Source: Lates calcarifer
Taxonomy: Eukaryota > Chordata > Actinopteri > Centropomidae
Reading direction: 5' to 3'
NCBI RefSeq assembly: GCF_001640805.2
Contig: NC_066843.1
Coordinates: forward strand, 5,471,688 to 5,535,687
DNA length: 64,000 nt
Every line of letters starts with the position of its first letter. Position 1 is the stretch's first letter. The notes below the pieces were generated by a model, which saw nothing but the letters and a program-made list of their open reading frames with translations, made no database searches and was not told the DNA's origin. Below are positions 24,001-36,400 of this stretch, in pieces. The translations under genes and the position numbers were made by a program.

Positions 24001-27000
24001 CCTCTCTCTGCCTTCTGCGGATGGCTCAAATTTCTGAACAATATCCCTGCACATATCCTCCGTTACACCTTCCACACCTTGCTCTACCTCTACAAATAAC
24101 ATCAGATCTTTACTGTCCAGATACTCCTTGTTACTGGAGAATTGCACCAGTAGGAAGAAAATCTCTGGCCGTGTGCAGAGCTCACAGTAGGCCTCCACAA
24201 AGGTGTCCATGTTAATTGCCTCTCCGTATTGGTCTTTAGCTTTCTGGAGTTCCTTAAATTTCAGCTCTATCCTAGACTCCTTCATGCCAGGGTTGAGGCC
24301 CTTGATTATCTGGGTGGCCCTGAACAGGTCTATGTGTCCTTCCTTCTCCATATCTGCTAGCTCAAACACTGAGCCAATCCATGATGTTCGTAGACTTGGT
24401 TGGCTGGGCTCCACCATGTCCACGGTGTGCCGGCCATAAGATACCAGATACCTCAGGCCCATCACCCAGGTGCTGACAACATCTGCTGTGCTGGCTACCA
24501 AATCTAAGGACTCATAGTTATCCCCATAAATGATTGAGAAGGCGCATTCATCAGGGAACTGATCTGAGAGACCATTGCTGCGCAGAACAGGAGTTTTCTT
24601 TCCCAAACGGACCTCCTTAATGCTCTTGATCTCCAGTTTGGCCTTCTCTGAGTCCTTCTTAGATGGCTCCCAGCGGAGCCAGTGCATGTCTGGATCAAGC
24701 AGGAAGTATCGGTTGTACATGCGTGAGTTGGATCGCACCTTCTTCATCTCACAACCCTCCATCATGAAGGCCATGCAAGCAGCTGTGCTGTTGATCTTGC
24801 GGTCACTTGGCATTGTGCTGAAAGGACACTGTTTTCTTCCTCACCTGCCTCTGTTTGGAACCATCCTGCAAACAAAGTGGGATGGGGGAGGGTTGGAGAA
24901 GAGAAAGATCTATTGGTTAGACTTTTTATCTGAATGCAGGAAATAGCAGTGAATACTAAAGTGAAATTCTTAAGTATAGAAGAGGAGAACGGAGATAAAA
25001 GGCTGAGTTTACCCTTTCATTACAGAGCAGCTTTACACCAAGGTAGATACAGATTATGCATATTGAATTCTAAAAGAAAAGACTTGCAATTCACTGTGTT
25101 CAGGTTTAAGCCAAAAACAGTTACTACAGACACTATGTACAGCTAGTCCAAAACACAGCTGATCAGCTTTTGACAAATTCAAAGAGACAAGATCATATCA
25201 CTCCTGTTTTAGCCTCTCTTCACTGGTTACCTGCTAAACCATGAAATGTTTTATCTTCCAGTTACACTGTATTGCTGAAGTGCTGTTCCCCTACAAGCTA
25301 AAGCACAGCCTCCCTCATATCTTCAGGCAGGCGCCTTTTGGATGATCCCAGTTCGACGACTGGGCTTTGGCATTCAGAGGCCTTCAGCTTTGAAGCACCC
25401 TGTTTTAGGATGTGAGGCTTGCAGAATCTGTGACATATTTTAAATCACTTCTTAAAACTTGTGATGTACCTTTGTTTATATTTTGTTTTGTCTTTGTACA
25501 AATGGTGTATGAATGAAGTTCAGTAGTACTAGCAGTGGTAGTATTAAAAAAGATGAAGATGATACACCATTCCTATCAGTAAACTGTGCTGACCTACAGT
25601 TTGACAGAATATATTAATAGGCTGCCATTAAACACCCAGTTATCAACTGCTTAGTCTTTCTTTTCTTTTTCACCCAAGGAGTTTTCTTCCCATCTTTATG
25701 CAGATGGGACACAGTGGTGGATGGGCACCATGTGGGGTCCTCTTTGACATTTGACGATTAAAATGGCAAAAACGTCAGTATTTTTTAAATAATATATTTG
25801 TGGCAGACCAATAGCCTCAGAGGTAATTGCATGCTTATTTCAAATGCACATCTCATTGTCTAATTATTCTGCTCATATTTTAAATTACATAACTTCATGT
25901 GAAGGCAGAGTAACCGGGGGTTTTCCCTTGGGACAAAGCATAGTATACTGCATGTGGTCTGTGTCTTTTTAAAACAGGACTGCTCATTGAAATGATGTGT
26001 GTACAAAACTAAAGATACAGTCACAGCTTTGCTGAAGTCAAAACAGTTTCATTTCTCAAACAAAGTTAAGAACTTTAAATCAGTTTCATGTTACCTTATA
26101 ACTGCAAATGAGATTTGCTGGTTAAATATTCATCCTGTGGGCAACCTCATGTGGGCAATATACATTTCTTGCCAGCCGATTCCAAAGTCATTGCAATGTT
26201 TGTTGAAGTTCTGAAGAGACAGCCTCTCTACAACAACACAGGCAAAAGCCAAACTTGTGAAAGTAGTAAAACAGATGCTCTCAACACCACCTGCAGTGAC
26301 ATGGCTGAACTTTTGCAGCATTTAGGTCTGCAAGCCTAGCTGGCAGAAAGCAGACAGACAGTGCTGCCCTATTTCCACATTGGGCTGTGGTTAGCATGAA
26401 TGCAGATGGCCTGGTTTAGGGTTTGGAAAGTGGGCTTGTTGAATAATGCATACCACAGAGAGCAGTACATTAAAATCAAACCTAAACCAATCCACAAATT
26501 ACTGTTACACATAAAAGATTCTAGACACAAAGCCTTTGAGACTGTCATTGTTGAAAGTCGGACAGCAGACAAATTCTCTTTCAAAAGAATTTTGTGAAAC
26601 CATTTATTACCACAGGAAGATGTCAGTGGTGATATTTGATTACTCACAACACCTCCAATATAAAATAAGTGCAACCAAAGCCTCCTAATCTTAGTTTTCT
26701 TTCTTGCTCCACATATCTTGATCTTTTTTTAGGTTGAGGAAAGAAAGCTAGAAAGTGCAGAGGGCCCCAGCGCTATGGAGGAGTGTCTTCCCCTTAGACA
26801 GAGACTGCCTGTACAGGTCTGATGGATCTCCCCGGAGCATGGTTCAACACCAGCCACAGTGAAGCACCTCAGGGCCATCCATCTTCCACCTGACGGTCAG
26901 AGGCAGATGACGCTTGGCACCTCATCACGATTAATGAGCACCACTTGATGCAAAGCTGAAGAAATGACATGATCATCACTCTCTGGTTTTGTCCTTGTTT

Positions 27001-30000
27001 TATGACCTATCTCTTCTCCCTACACATGAGTACTCAGTATTATGATTTAAATAGAGATACAGATCACTCTTAAATGTGGATGAGAATTTCAGTCTGTGCC
27101 TTCACTGATCTTACATCAGTGTGCTGTGGCCCAATGACTCTGGGACCACCTAGGTCAAAAGGGCTGGTCGCTATGTGTTAAAATAGAGTTATTCAGGCAT
27201 TTATTTTCCTCCCCATTGAGAAATGCTTCCATGCAATTGTTGTGAGAGCTACTGCCAAGACCCACAGGCACATGGTAATGCATGTAACCTTGCCAAGCCT
27301 GTGAGGATAAGAAGGAGGCTGCTGCTGGTTCAGAGGTAACCTATGAGTGAAAAGAAGTTGTAAACCACTTCAAGAGTTGGACGGACCATAGTATTGATAT
27401 CTTTGTCTTTTTTTCCCACACACTCATTTCCTCAAAAAGATCATCTGATCTGCCCTCCACACATCATACTGCTTGTAGTGCGGATGCCATAATCCAGAGA
27501 TCACATTTCAGCCCAAATGTCATGCCCTTAAATGTCACTAGCCTACTCCTTTCACATTTTGTAACAGAAAACTACACTTAACAACTCCAGCCTTTTCTTT
27601 AAAAACAGACCAAAGAGGCAGTTAGTCCTCCTCTTTTCTGAAGTTGTTTGCAAAATCAACTAGATGGACAGTTATGGGGGGATTGGGGATAAGTGAAGAA
27701 AGCTCTGTGAGACGGACGGTAGACTGAGCAAGTGGCAAGAAGGGAAGATCTGTTCAGGTCTGATTGTTTCCAGGCCTTGTTTGGCGAAGTAGCAGCCACA
27801 GAGGGTCAAAGGGTGTGAGGGTAATCTTGTGTCTCATTAACATGCTGTTACAATTAGCTGGACAGCCAGGCAGGACACAACGCTGTTACCCTCAGCCTCT
27901 CAATCAAAACCAAGCAGGCAAACTGTGGGTTTGCTAGGGCTCATTTCACAGACTATTGAAATTTAAATGCAATATCATAAGGCTGGTGACCTAGAGGTGA
28001 AGGATTAATTACACAGCAGGCCAGTTTTATCTGTGTTGCAGACTTATGCATGAATAACAAAAAAAAGTATCATCAGTATCAATCATAATTTAATGAGAAT
28101 TTCAGTTTCCTTTAAACAATCCTTTTCTGACCTCTGTATTTTCCCACATGCAGCAGTCATTTTTCCCTTAATAAACCACGCTTTGGTTGCACTCTCTCAC
28201 CATTTTTTCACATCCCCTGGGGTCTTTCCTGGTAGAGATGTCAGTGTTTATGTTTATGTGTGTGTGCGTGTGTGTGCTCGGGTGCTTCTGGCTTTTGACT
28301 GCCTGTTGCTGCTGTTGCCGCGGTGATGTGAGGGTATTTTGGTAATCCTCCACACCTCCCCCATCCCCTTTCCTGTGGTGACGCCGGCTGCCCCAGCCTG
28401 GGTCAAACACTCCCCGAAGGAAGGGTGAGGCTGCTGGGGACAGGACAGGCTATGAGACAAGTCACCCAACATCCTCTGAAGGGCAGCGCTATGTCACCCC
28501 CCACCCCCTGTCACTGTTGTCACACCGTAACGCTGGGTACCTTAAGCAATGGAGAACTCTAGGGAGGCAATTAATGCAACATGAGCTCTCATGTTGCCTG
28601 TTACACTGCAGTGCCCCACTGAATGGAGTGTGCCAAAACAATAACAATGTAAAATGGTCCTGTAGGGCACAATGGACAAACTACTTTTACAGACTTCCTA
28701 TCTTTGTATATTTCTGTAATCATTATATGTCCAATTACATGGTTATATCATATCTAAAAGTGATGAACATAAATAAGCTTGGCTTTCCTTTACTCCTCCA
28801 GTCTGTTGTGTGTTCTAGAATACAACACTATCAGAGAGACTAATGCCTGCTTTATCTCTATCGATGTGTGTGTGATTGGGGGGGTGTGCAAAACATGCAC
28901 CTCGACAAAAACCCCCAAGGGCTCCCTCAGCTGCCTGATCTCTTGTTATGTCAGGAAGCACAAGCAAAACTAAAAAGTCCTCTTGTTCTGACTGCTTATG
29001 TGTGTGGCATGAACAACTTGACTGTTTCAACACACGCACAAATACAACATCATACTGTAGCTCACCATCTGAGGGCTAAAAAGAGTGTGTGTGTTGCTGA
29101 GCTGCTCAACCTGATTTTGAACACATGGAGGATGAATCTCTCCCCTGAAGGTCTTCCTGTGGGACTGTGGACATACTGCCTCTTTCACTACCCACTTCCT
29201 CCCCATCCCACCAAACCTCCAACCATCCCATCTCCTCGTCACGGCTGCTCTGGCTGCCTGCCACTCGCTACTCTTGTTCCTATCATATCTCAAATTCTAA
29301 AACGGGTCTGTGGAAAGAAGTCAGGCACGGCTCACTTGCTCTCGCCCACGGAGCTACTGTGTCATTTGTGTGTGTGCAATGTGAAGCGGTGAATAAGGCA
29401 ACAGGGGAGCGTGGATAATGGGGAGTGAAGACAGAGCAGAGCGGAGCAGAGCCCTCTTGATGACGTGTTCTCCAAAATGTGAGTCACAGTATGTGCAATG
29501 CGTTTGCCTGCATGTGTGCTGGAGGATCATGGGACCAGTGTCTACACACATACAGAACATCATGACAGACAACTAGTCACCGTTGAGCCATATTACACAT
29601 CAAATGCACATATTGATATGTCAAACACTGAGAAATGAAATACACAGACAAAGACATGCTTACTGTTTTGATGGTAAATCGCTATCATCAGAGTACCTGA
29701 TGTTCATTTGTGTAACTAATTGCCATTTCTATCTCAATGATAATATTATAGTTAAGGCAAAAATATCTTCCCCTCTAATAATAAGATTAATGATTTTCAT
29801 CATCAGCTGGTGTCCTTGTACTGTAAGCATTGCCTGTCTGGATGACAAATGGGCAATTCACTGTGAACCGGTTGATTTATATCCACTATTTTAATTTTTA
29901 TGCCTCTAAACAATGATAGTAACATTATACATCAATGTTATTTGTGTTCCTTGAATCTTTTCAAACAAAGTAATGGAAAGATTTCCTCCAATTTTGTGTG

Positions 30001-33000
30001 AAACAAAAGCAAGAAAAAGTAGTTTAATGAAATCAATTATCAAGTGAAGATGATCCAAAAATTTTGTATTGTGATTTTTTTGGATGAAACACAAAACTGC
30101 TCCCTGCAGAAGCAGTAGAGGTGAAGAATCAGAGAATAGATTTTGTCTTGAAGGACTTCATTGCTCAGTGAGCCACAGTCCACATGAATGAGGTAGGTGG
30201 GAGGTCATCATCGGAGCACCACTCTCCCTCCCTCCCTCACTCCCTCCTCAAAAAGTCTAGGCTGCCCACCATTCCCCCTCCCCGAGGCAATACAGTGCCT
30301 CATCCTTCCCACATCCAAGATGGTTACACAAACTGACATCTGAATCCTGCCACACACAGCTTAGGGCAGACATCATTCAGTCTCTAACAGAATCTACTTC
30401 CTAAAACTGCATGGAAAGAGGCACCCATGGGGAAAGAGAAACAAAGAGGAAGAGGAAAAGTGGATCTTTGCTAAGATTGTGTATATGCAAGAAAGGAAGA
30501 TGGAAGGAACGATTGACATAAATTGAGAAAGAGGGTAAGTTTAATGAGCTTAATGTTAACCTAATTTGTTTAGATGTTTTGGCAATGCTGTGCAACCTCA
30601 ATGCCAATAAAGCAAATGAAATCAAATTGAAAAACTAAATTCTCATAGGGGAAAGAGAGGGGTAGAGAGATAAATATGATGTCAGTAACATTTTGCCTTG
30701 GCAATGTGGCATTGTTATCTGTCATGCCAATAAAGCATCTTCAAAGTGAATACAGATTTTGGAAAAAGCAGAGGCGAGGGAGGGATGGAGAGAATAAAGA
30801 GAGACAGATGAGGGAAAGAGAGTCAGAAGGAGAGAGAAGTCGGGCCTGTCACCGTTTGTCACAGTAATCTCTCATGTGGGCGACTGCTTAAATTCTCAGA
30901 GCAGTAGTCTCAGCCGCACATCATGCAACTCATCGCACCATCTTAGTGCGAGTTTCGCAGATCACGAACATAATGTGTGAATAGGCGAGAAAATCGAGGG
31001 TCTGAGAGGGAATGTGAGATGTGTGAATTGAGTGTGTGCAGACATGCCCGTGTTTGTCCCAGTGCACGGATGGATTTACATTTTCACCCAGGTGGTACAC
31101 TGAGCACGCTGCTCGCTGTGCCTTGAATGTAAAGCCCCGACTCTGCTGTTAACGCTCTTTCACTGCTCGGATAATAAGTGGAAATTCCTCAGAGAACTCT
31201 GAACAAGCCAAAGAGCACCAAACAGTCTCACTAATTACTGGCCCACAGAGAGAGGGGAGGTCAATGCTATTGAGCTGTGGAACCACAGGAAAAAGCACCA
31301 AGTGCTGCCCTCCAGCTTAGATATTTCAGTCACAAAGCATTTGTGTTTAAGAGACCATTTATTTATCAGTCATGAAGCCCCTCAATACATTTGGTACGGC
31401 ACGACATATTTGGTCATAAATTATATCACACCTATCTGAGTTCAGTGCACATTTGAATGCACACATGCACATACACATGCACTCCAATGTCAGGCCCTCC
31501 TGTGGCTTCTCCATCACGCCACCCTCATTCTCCCCAGCTGCTTTCCTCATGCTTTCCATCACCTCACGTCACCAATGGGGCCAATTATTTCTTGCAGAAG
31601 CCATTTCATAAGCTCTCTTCAGGTGAGTTTTGTGTGTGTGTTCACATGTGCATGCTTGTTGCTAAGCATCAGAGACAGACAGACAAGAGATAGAGTCAGA
31701 GGGAGTCTCTTCTGTAGGGTCAAGTCAAATCCACTCTATGATTTCCTCACAGTCAGCTTCCTGTCTTATCAGTCTGTGGTCGTTCTCTTCCGTAGGCAAG
31801 GTGTCCGCTGTCAATCTCAGCTCCTACTCACTCTGAGTGATTGTGGTCCTGTCAGGTCATGTTGGTAATTCTGTAGAAGCTGCGTTAAATAATAACAAAA
31901 TAATCCTTTGTATATGGAGGGGAGGGGGCACAGGAAAGGACTGTCTGCCCCTGAATTCCCTTAAAATCTCCTGTCGATTGTACTCTCCACTGTTTTCCCT
32001 GGTTCAATGGAGGATGTTTGACGGTTGTTCTATCAGCTCATATTCATGATTTCTATCTCACGCATCCTCCATTGACTATTCCAACTCTGTACAGGCTCTG
32101 TGCCCCCATTCAACTAATGCGTCTGAGTGTCCCAGAACAGAGTATGCAGAGATGACAGGGTTCAGTTGTGAAAAAATGAAAATCTTTATCTGTCCCGAGG
32201 TTTTCACGATAGCTGTGCTTGGGACTATTGCAAATTGGTTTTGGAACAACTTTAATTCTCAGAAAACCTCATATGTAACAGATTAGCTGTTCCTTGATCA
32301 CTTTATACTGAGGGCAGAGAGAAGGTCTGGTGAGTATTTGCTTAGCTTCTGTGCAGGAAATAGTTTATTTTTTGTTTTTAGGCTTGGATTAGTTACTTCC
32401 TGTGCACAAAATGCTATGAGAACAACTTCATTTCATCTGTGCAAACAAGCTGAAACTTCTTCTTCTTCTCTTGCAGCACATCTTTGGACAAATGGGAACA
32501 GTTATTTCAAGCGCCCCTGCAGTTTGAACATCCTACCAGGCTTTGGTCATTTTTCCCTGAGCCAAAGACTGAGCAATAGACAGCTGTGTTACCTTCCAAT
32601 TCAAATAAAATCATGAGAGTCAATAAAATTTGAGTTGTGGGGTTTTTAATCTGACAACAGCCTTATGCTTATAAACTGATAGCTGTGTGCCAAACCCCTC
32701 ACAGCCATCTCTGCTGAAGGCACTCATTGAGCCCTATCAGATATAACTATGTTTAATACTCCCCCCTGGTCTGCATTGCTTTAATTAAACAGTGTTGTCT
32801 CATCTCAAAGCATTCCTCTCATTACATTCATTACCGCAGTGTTTTCTCATTTCCCCAAATGGTTTTCAGCCACAGGCTCCGGATCTCGGCTGTGTTTGCC
32901 AAAGATGTAGAGAATATAAGGGACGGTGACACGAAACTGTGCCCAACTTGCGATGATGACCAGTGAAAGGATAATAGTTGACAGTGGTGCATTGACACCT

Positions 33001-33404
33001 GGGTCTTGGTATCAGTCCCCTCCTCCCTGTCTATTGCTTGTCCTTTCACTCTCTCACTACTGTTTGTTCTCCCACTTTGTCTTTCTCTCTGCCACTCAAT
33101 CTTCATGTCTCTCGGTTCCTGACATAGTTTCTTTTTTCCTGTCTTGCTCTCTCTCTCTGCCACTTTCCTTACATATATCCTTGCATACAACACTGCTAAA
33201 GAGATAAGATTGATACTGGGAAACAATTAAGGGCAGACTAGTGGTGTGCTGGATGTTTCCACCCTGTGGGAAATGATCTATCACTTCCTCAATAACATCT
33301 GACAGAGGCAGCTGTTTTGAACCTGCTCACAATGAATCGTCTGCCTGGGCCTCAGGCACAACAAAATGGGGAAGCCAGAGGAATTCTTTTGGGTACATGC
33401 ACGC

Positions 33405-33453
<49 letters not shown>

Positions 33454-36400
33454 CAGGATGTGGAAATCTGGCCATCCTCTTCTGTTTCTTCTCAGTATTT
33501 CTATGTAAGACTGCAGCTCACTTTGAACAGGAAGTGAGAATGTTGCAGTGGCTCTCATGAGCGCTGCTACCAGATGTGGCCTCTCTCTGATCCACTTCCA
33601 ATGCTAACTTTGCACAGGACCTCTCTGAGGCACTGACCATATACAGCCCGCGGTCCTCAGTGTTGCTGAGACTGACATGTTTATCACAGCCAGACAGAGG
33701 AAGGTGAGGATGAGCGGGATGCTGATTAACAACAAATGTCACCGTGCCAGTCCCATGCCACACATCTTCATGGCATTTACCCTCCACCTCAGACACAATG
33801 CTTGTATGAAATGACAGCCTGCCAAAAGATTACAGGTAACTCTGCAACAGGGAGGAAAATATGAGAGGTGCTATCTGTTTCGAAGAGAAACATAATGCAG
33901 TCTTTTAAGCCCCAGAAACATCAGGCACTATTAAAGGACTTGGCTTGGGATTTGCAAGTCTGAGCATGAAGGTTCTTTGGCTATAAATAAAATCATTACA
34001 GGACAAAGAGGCCACAAGTTTCCCAAAAATTAATCGCTGTCTCTCGGACTGCCTGTACCGGCATCCTCAATACTCCAGTCTGTCAATCTAGCCACACAGG
34101 CATAACCTTGACTGCTGTCTGCAATGCAGCGAATGGCGGGGAGAGAGGAGTGCCCCCGCCTGCCACCAGAGAGCTACTGCTGCTGCTGCTGCTGCTGCAG
34201 TACAGGACACCTCTGCTACACTTCTCTCCCCTCCTCCACCCCGCCTACACCTCACCTCGCTTTTTTTGCCTCTCCTGTACTCCCTCAATGGGACCAGAGA
34301 GAGGTGGAGATAAAGGGGGAGCAGCATCCTGCGTTGTCCTCTGACAGATGTGCCCCGTGGTATTCACAGACCACCACACAAACACCACAGCCTGTCCTTG
34401 ACAGTGATTCTATGTTTGTCTCCACCTCTTCTGAGGTGTACATCAGAGCAGAATTCACAAGGGGACAAACCACGAGATCCATAATCGATGCCTACAATTC
34501 TTCTGTCACAATCCCAAAGAGGTTGTGTTTTCCCTTCTACACCTCCTCATGTACACCTACACGCAGTGCTTCATTGTAAAACCCACATATTTTTGTGGAG
34601 GTACACACCAGCCTCCGTGTGCAGCACACTCACTAACCCAACACCCACCATGTATGTATTTTAAACATCCAGAGCTGAGGAGCTATTTAGATGTTGGAGT
34701 AGAGAAAGAGAAGGAGGCTAAAATTGGCAAGTGTTCAGTCAAGTCCAGTCACCTGTGTAGGTGCAGAGGACTGTGTGTGGGTAGAAGAGCAGGCAAGCTT
34801 ACTATAGCACAGCGCACATGGAACCCTTGGTAAAGGCTATTGTTTTCTTCCAAACGCCCGTCTCTGCTCAGCATTTGGCAAAAATAAGACTACGACTCTG
34901 AGCAGGCTTTGATCAATGATGCATTTTCTCCCTGACACATTCCACGCCTGTGTCCGTGAAGCCCACTCAACTCTATAAATAATCCCCGTGAGCCTGATCC
35001 TTGGCTGGGCTCCTTCTGTCTCGTCAAGAGGCTGGCAAACCGACTCATGGACTGTTCCAGTGCCAGCAGGAAAAAAACAAACTCTGGCGTGGTATCTGCA
35101 CCCGCTTATCTTTGATCTGCAGGATGATGAGCCTTCTTACATAGCTCCTTCCCTCTCCTTTTCTATTAGATAATCATTCACAATTACACTTAATTAGTTA
35201 AGTATATCTGGACCATGCCTTGAATGTTCTAAATTACCTCTAAAATGTTATCATATTGCCAGCTACTAGAAGGTAACCGAGTGCATATATTCCAGTTCTG
35301 CACTTATGTACAACTCTGAGGTATACTTTAATTGAGTATATCCACCTCATACTAAAATTCTACCCCATTGCATTTCAGATTGAAATATACTTTTTACTCT
35401 ATTACATCAATATGATAACTATATTTACAATACAAGTTAAGATTTAAAAACCCACAATGAGCCTGTGAAGTACCCAACAATATATCAAGTAGTTAAAATT
35501 AGCTACACCTCCACAGACTACACTAAATGCTGCCTACCCATTTAGGCATCAGTGATAATAATCCAATTATGTAATATGTAATAATACAGTTAACACTACC
35601 AAGGGCCATTCTGCACAATGAGTACTTTGAAAGCAGGATTTTAATAATGTAATTTTGTGATGTGTAATTGCTTCACATGAGGATGTGAACACTACTTCCA
35701 GCACTGGTTAAGGCTGGCTAGCAATAACTAGTAGGAGCAGAGAGTGGAGCTAGGCTGAGCTTCTGCTTAGACGCATAACAGTTTCAGAAGTGGAGACAAA
35801 TGTAGGACATGGGAGGAAGTGGGTGTGTTTGTGCAAATGCACAGTGAAGGGAGGGTGGAGGACACAGGAGCAGAGTGGTTCAATGTGCCCACTTTGCAGA
35901 AGAGCTCTGGGTGAAGGTGACCTTTGTGTTTGCCCGGAAAGTCTGGCTGACTGCAGCCAGGAGAAAATCAAGTCCATCCTGCACTGGTATGGTAGACTGA
36001 TACTAACGATGGATTATTAGAGGAATAACATGGAAAAATAACTGGGGGTCTCTTGCATCAGGAAGAAAGAGAGCGGTTGGCATGCAAGGGAAGAACAGGG
36101 AGAAGAACAGTGCCTATTTTTAGGTCTGGCCTCACTCCTTTACTGAGAAGAGGGGGAGTCAGGATTCCCTAAGCGAGAACTGAGCAGCAGGAGGGGAGGT
36201 GAATCTGATGAGGATGCATAAGAAAGCCACACTGATATCCAGACCTTGATAAAAGCTGACCCACTTTCACCAAAAAAAGCCAAGGGCACAACCTTAAACA
36301 TCTCTCCAATAGCAAGGATGTGTTCTTGTTGCTAAAGGTCATGTGAAGGTCACAAAAAGAAGGAGATAGGGACCAGTAGAAGATTCAAGTCCTATATCTT

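Noticed and set aside
2506..24865. Processed or decayed pseudogene
   Set aside because: Introns and splice sites are intact and the core frame is open over 812 codons; two indels alone do not show a dead gene.
28868..29392. 174-codon open frame on plus
   Set aside because: No family resemblance or codon pattern; it lies within intron 1 and overlaps frames on both strands of similar quality. Probably chance.
34124..34579. 151-codon open frame on plus
   Set aside because: Built on the (CTG)n repeat (poly-Cys) and low-complexity Ser/Thr/Pro text; no conserved motif.
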